Shown: positions 13,051 to 13,178 of the stretch, piece after piece
How positions within the stretch are numbered: the stretch's first letter is position 1
Layout of the letters: each line of letters begins with the position of its first letter
NCBI GenBank assembly: GCA_007136585.1
Contig: SLGR01000047.1
Coordinates: forward strand, 1-13,178
Direction of reading: 5' to 3'
Source of the DNA: Candidatus Sumerlaeota bacterium
Lineage (GTDB): Bacteria > CG03 > SLGR01
Length of the DNA: 13,178 nt
The notes under the pieces: model-generated
Databases searched by the model: none
Seen by the model: only the letters and a program-made list of their open reading frames with translations
Told to the model about the DNA's origin: nothing
Position numbers and translations under genes: made by a program

Positions 13051-13178
13051 TAAACCGCAGGGGAAAAACTCAAGTGCCGCTGCTTCGTTGAAACAGGCAC
13101 CAGATATTTATGCAGGATGTTGCAAAGGATAACAGACAGGCACGTTAATCCATCCGGGCATACCGGTCACCGGAGCCA
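13051..13178. other. Terminal 128 bases with no supported gene
   Basis: I see no convincing ORF, ribosome-binding site, tRNA or terminator hairpin here. The only plus-strand ATG frame of note (13110-13148) has 12 codons. The last 20 bases contain two CCGG blocks but no stable stem that I can support. The next gene probably starts beyond the window. Confidence 0.4.

Noticed and set aside
13110-13148. Short ORF after the last gene
   Set aside because: It has only 12 codons, no ribosome-binding site and no recognisable motif.
1-13178. CRISPR arrays, insertion sequences, tRNA or rRNA genes, phage or toxin-antitoxin modules
   Set aside because: I looked for evenly spaced repeats, transposase motifs, T-loop signatures and typical accessory genes on both strands and saw none. 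The content is conserved housekeeping and pilus genes.

Overview
The window is a compact run of protein-coding genes, all on the + strand, from a diderm (Gram-negative-type) bacterium. The evidence for two membranes is a PilQ outer-membrane secretin and a PilP lipoprotein. Codon use is rich in ATA (Ile) and AGG (Arg), and TTG starts occur. Genes are of intermediate G+C, while the two larger gaps are clearly A+T-rich. I cannot name the lineage. The proteins look like those of a deep-branching or uncultured diderm phylum rather than a well-known proteobacterium, but that is an impression and not a measurement.

Region 1 (1-1871): the 3' part of an rsmE-like 16S rRNA methyltransferase gene, cut by the window edge, followed one base later by a divergent MtaB/MiaB-family radical-SAM methylthiotransferase. 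Both are RNA-modification enzymes. Region 2 (1872-1985): a short, very A+T-rich spacer with nested inverted repeats, ending in a tandem Shine-Dalgarno site.

Region 3 (1986-7664): an expanded 'macromolecular synthesis' operon. It runs HIT-family hydrolase, rpsU (S21), 3-methyladenine DNA glycosylase, NIF3/DUF34-like protein, dnaG (primase) and rpoD (primary sigma factor). The classic rpsU-dnaG-rpoD order is kept, with a DNA-repair gene and a metal-binding-family gene inserted between rpsU and dnaG. Gaps are short or genes overlap, so expression is probably coupled.

Region 4 (7665-7899): a 235-bp intergenic region with a candidate sigma-70 promoter (perfect TATAAT), a small palindrome and a doubtful 47-codon ORF. 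Region 5 (7900-13050): a type IV pilus alignment operon, pilM-pilN-pilO-pilP-pilQ, in the standard order. Together these form the cytoplasmic ring, inner-membrane platform, lipoprotein and secretin pore. A short helical-repeat protein with two predicted membrane segments follows, translationally coupled to pilQ. The final 128 bases show no supported gene.

I found no mobile element, CRISPR array, tRNA or rRNA. Nothing in the window is clearly a new system. The best leads are the NIF3 variant inside the primase operon, the divergent methylthiotransferase, and the unrecognised protein after pilQ.
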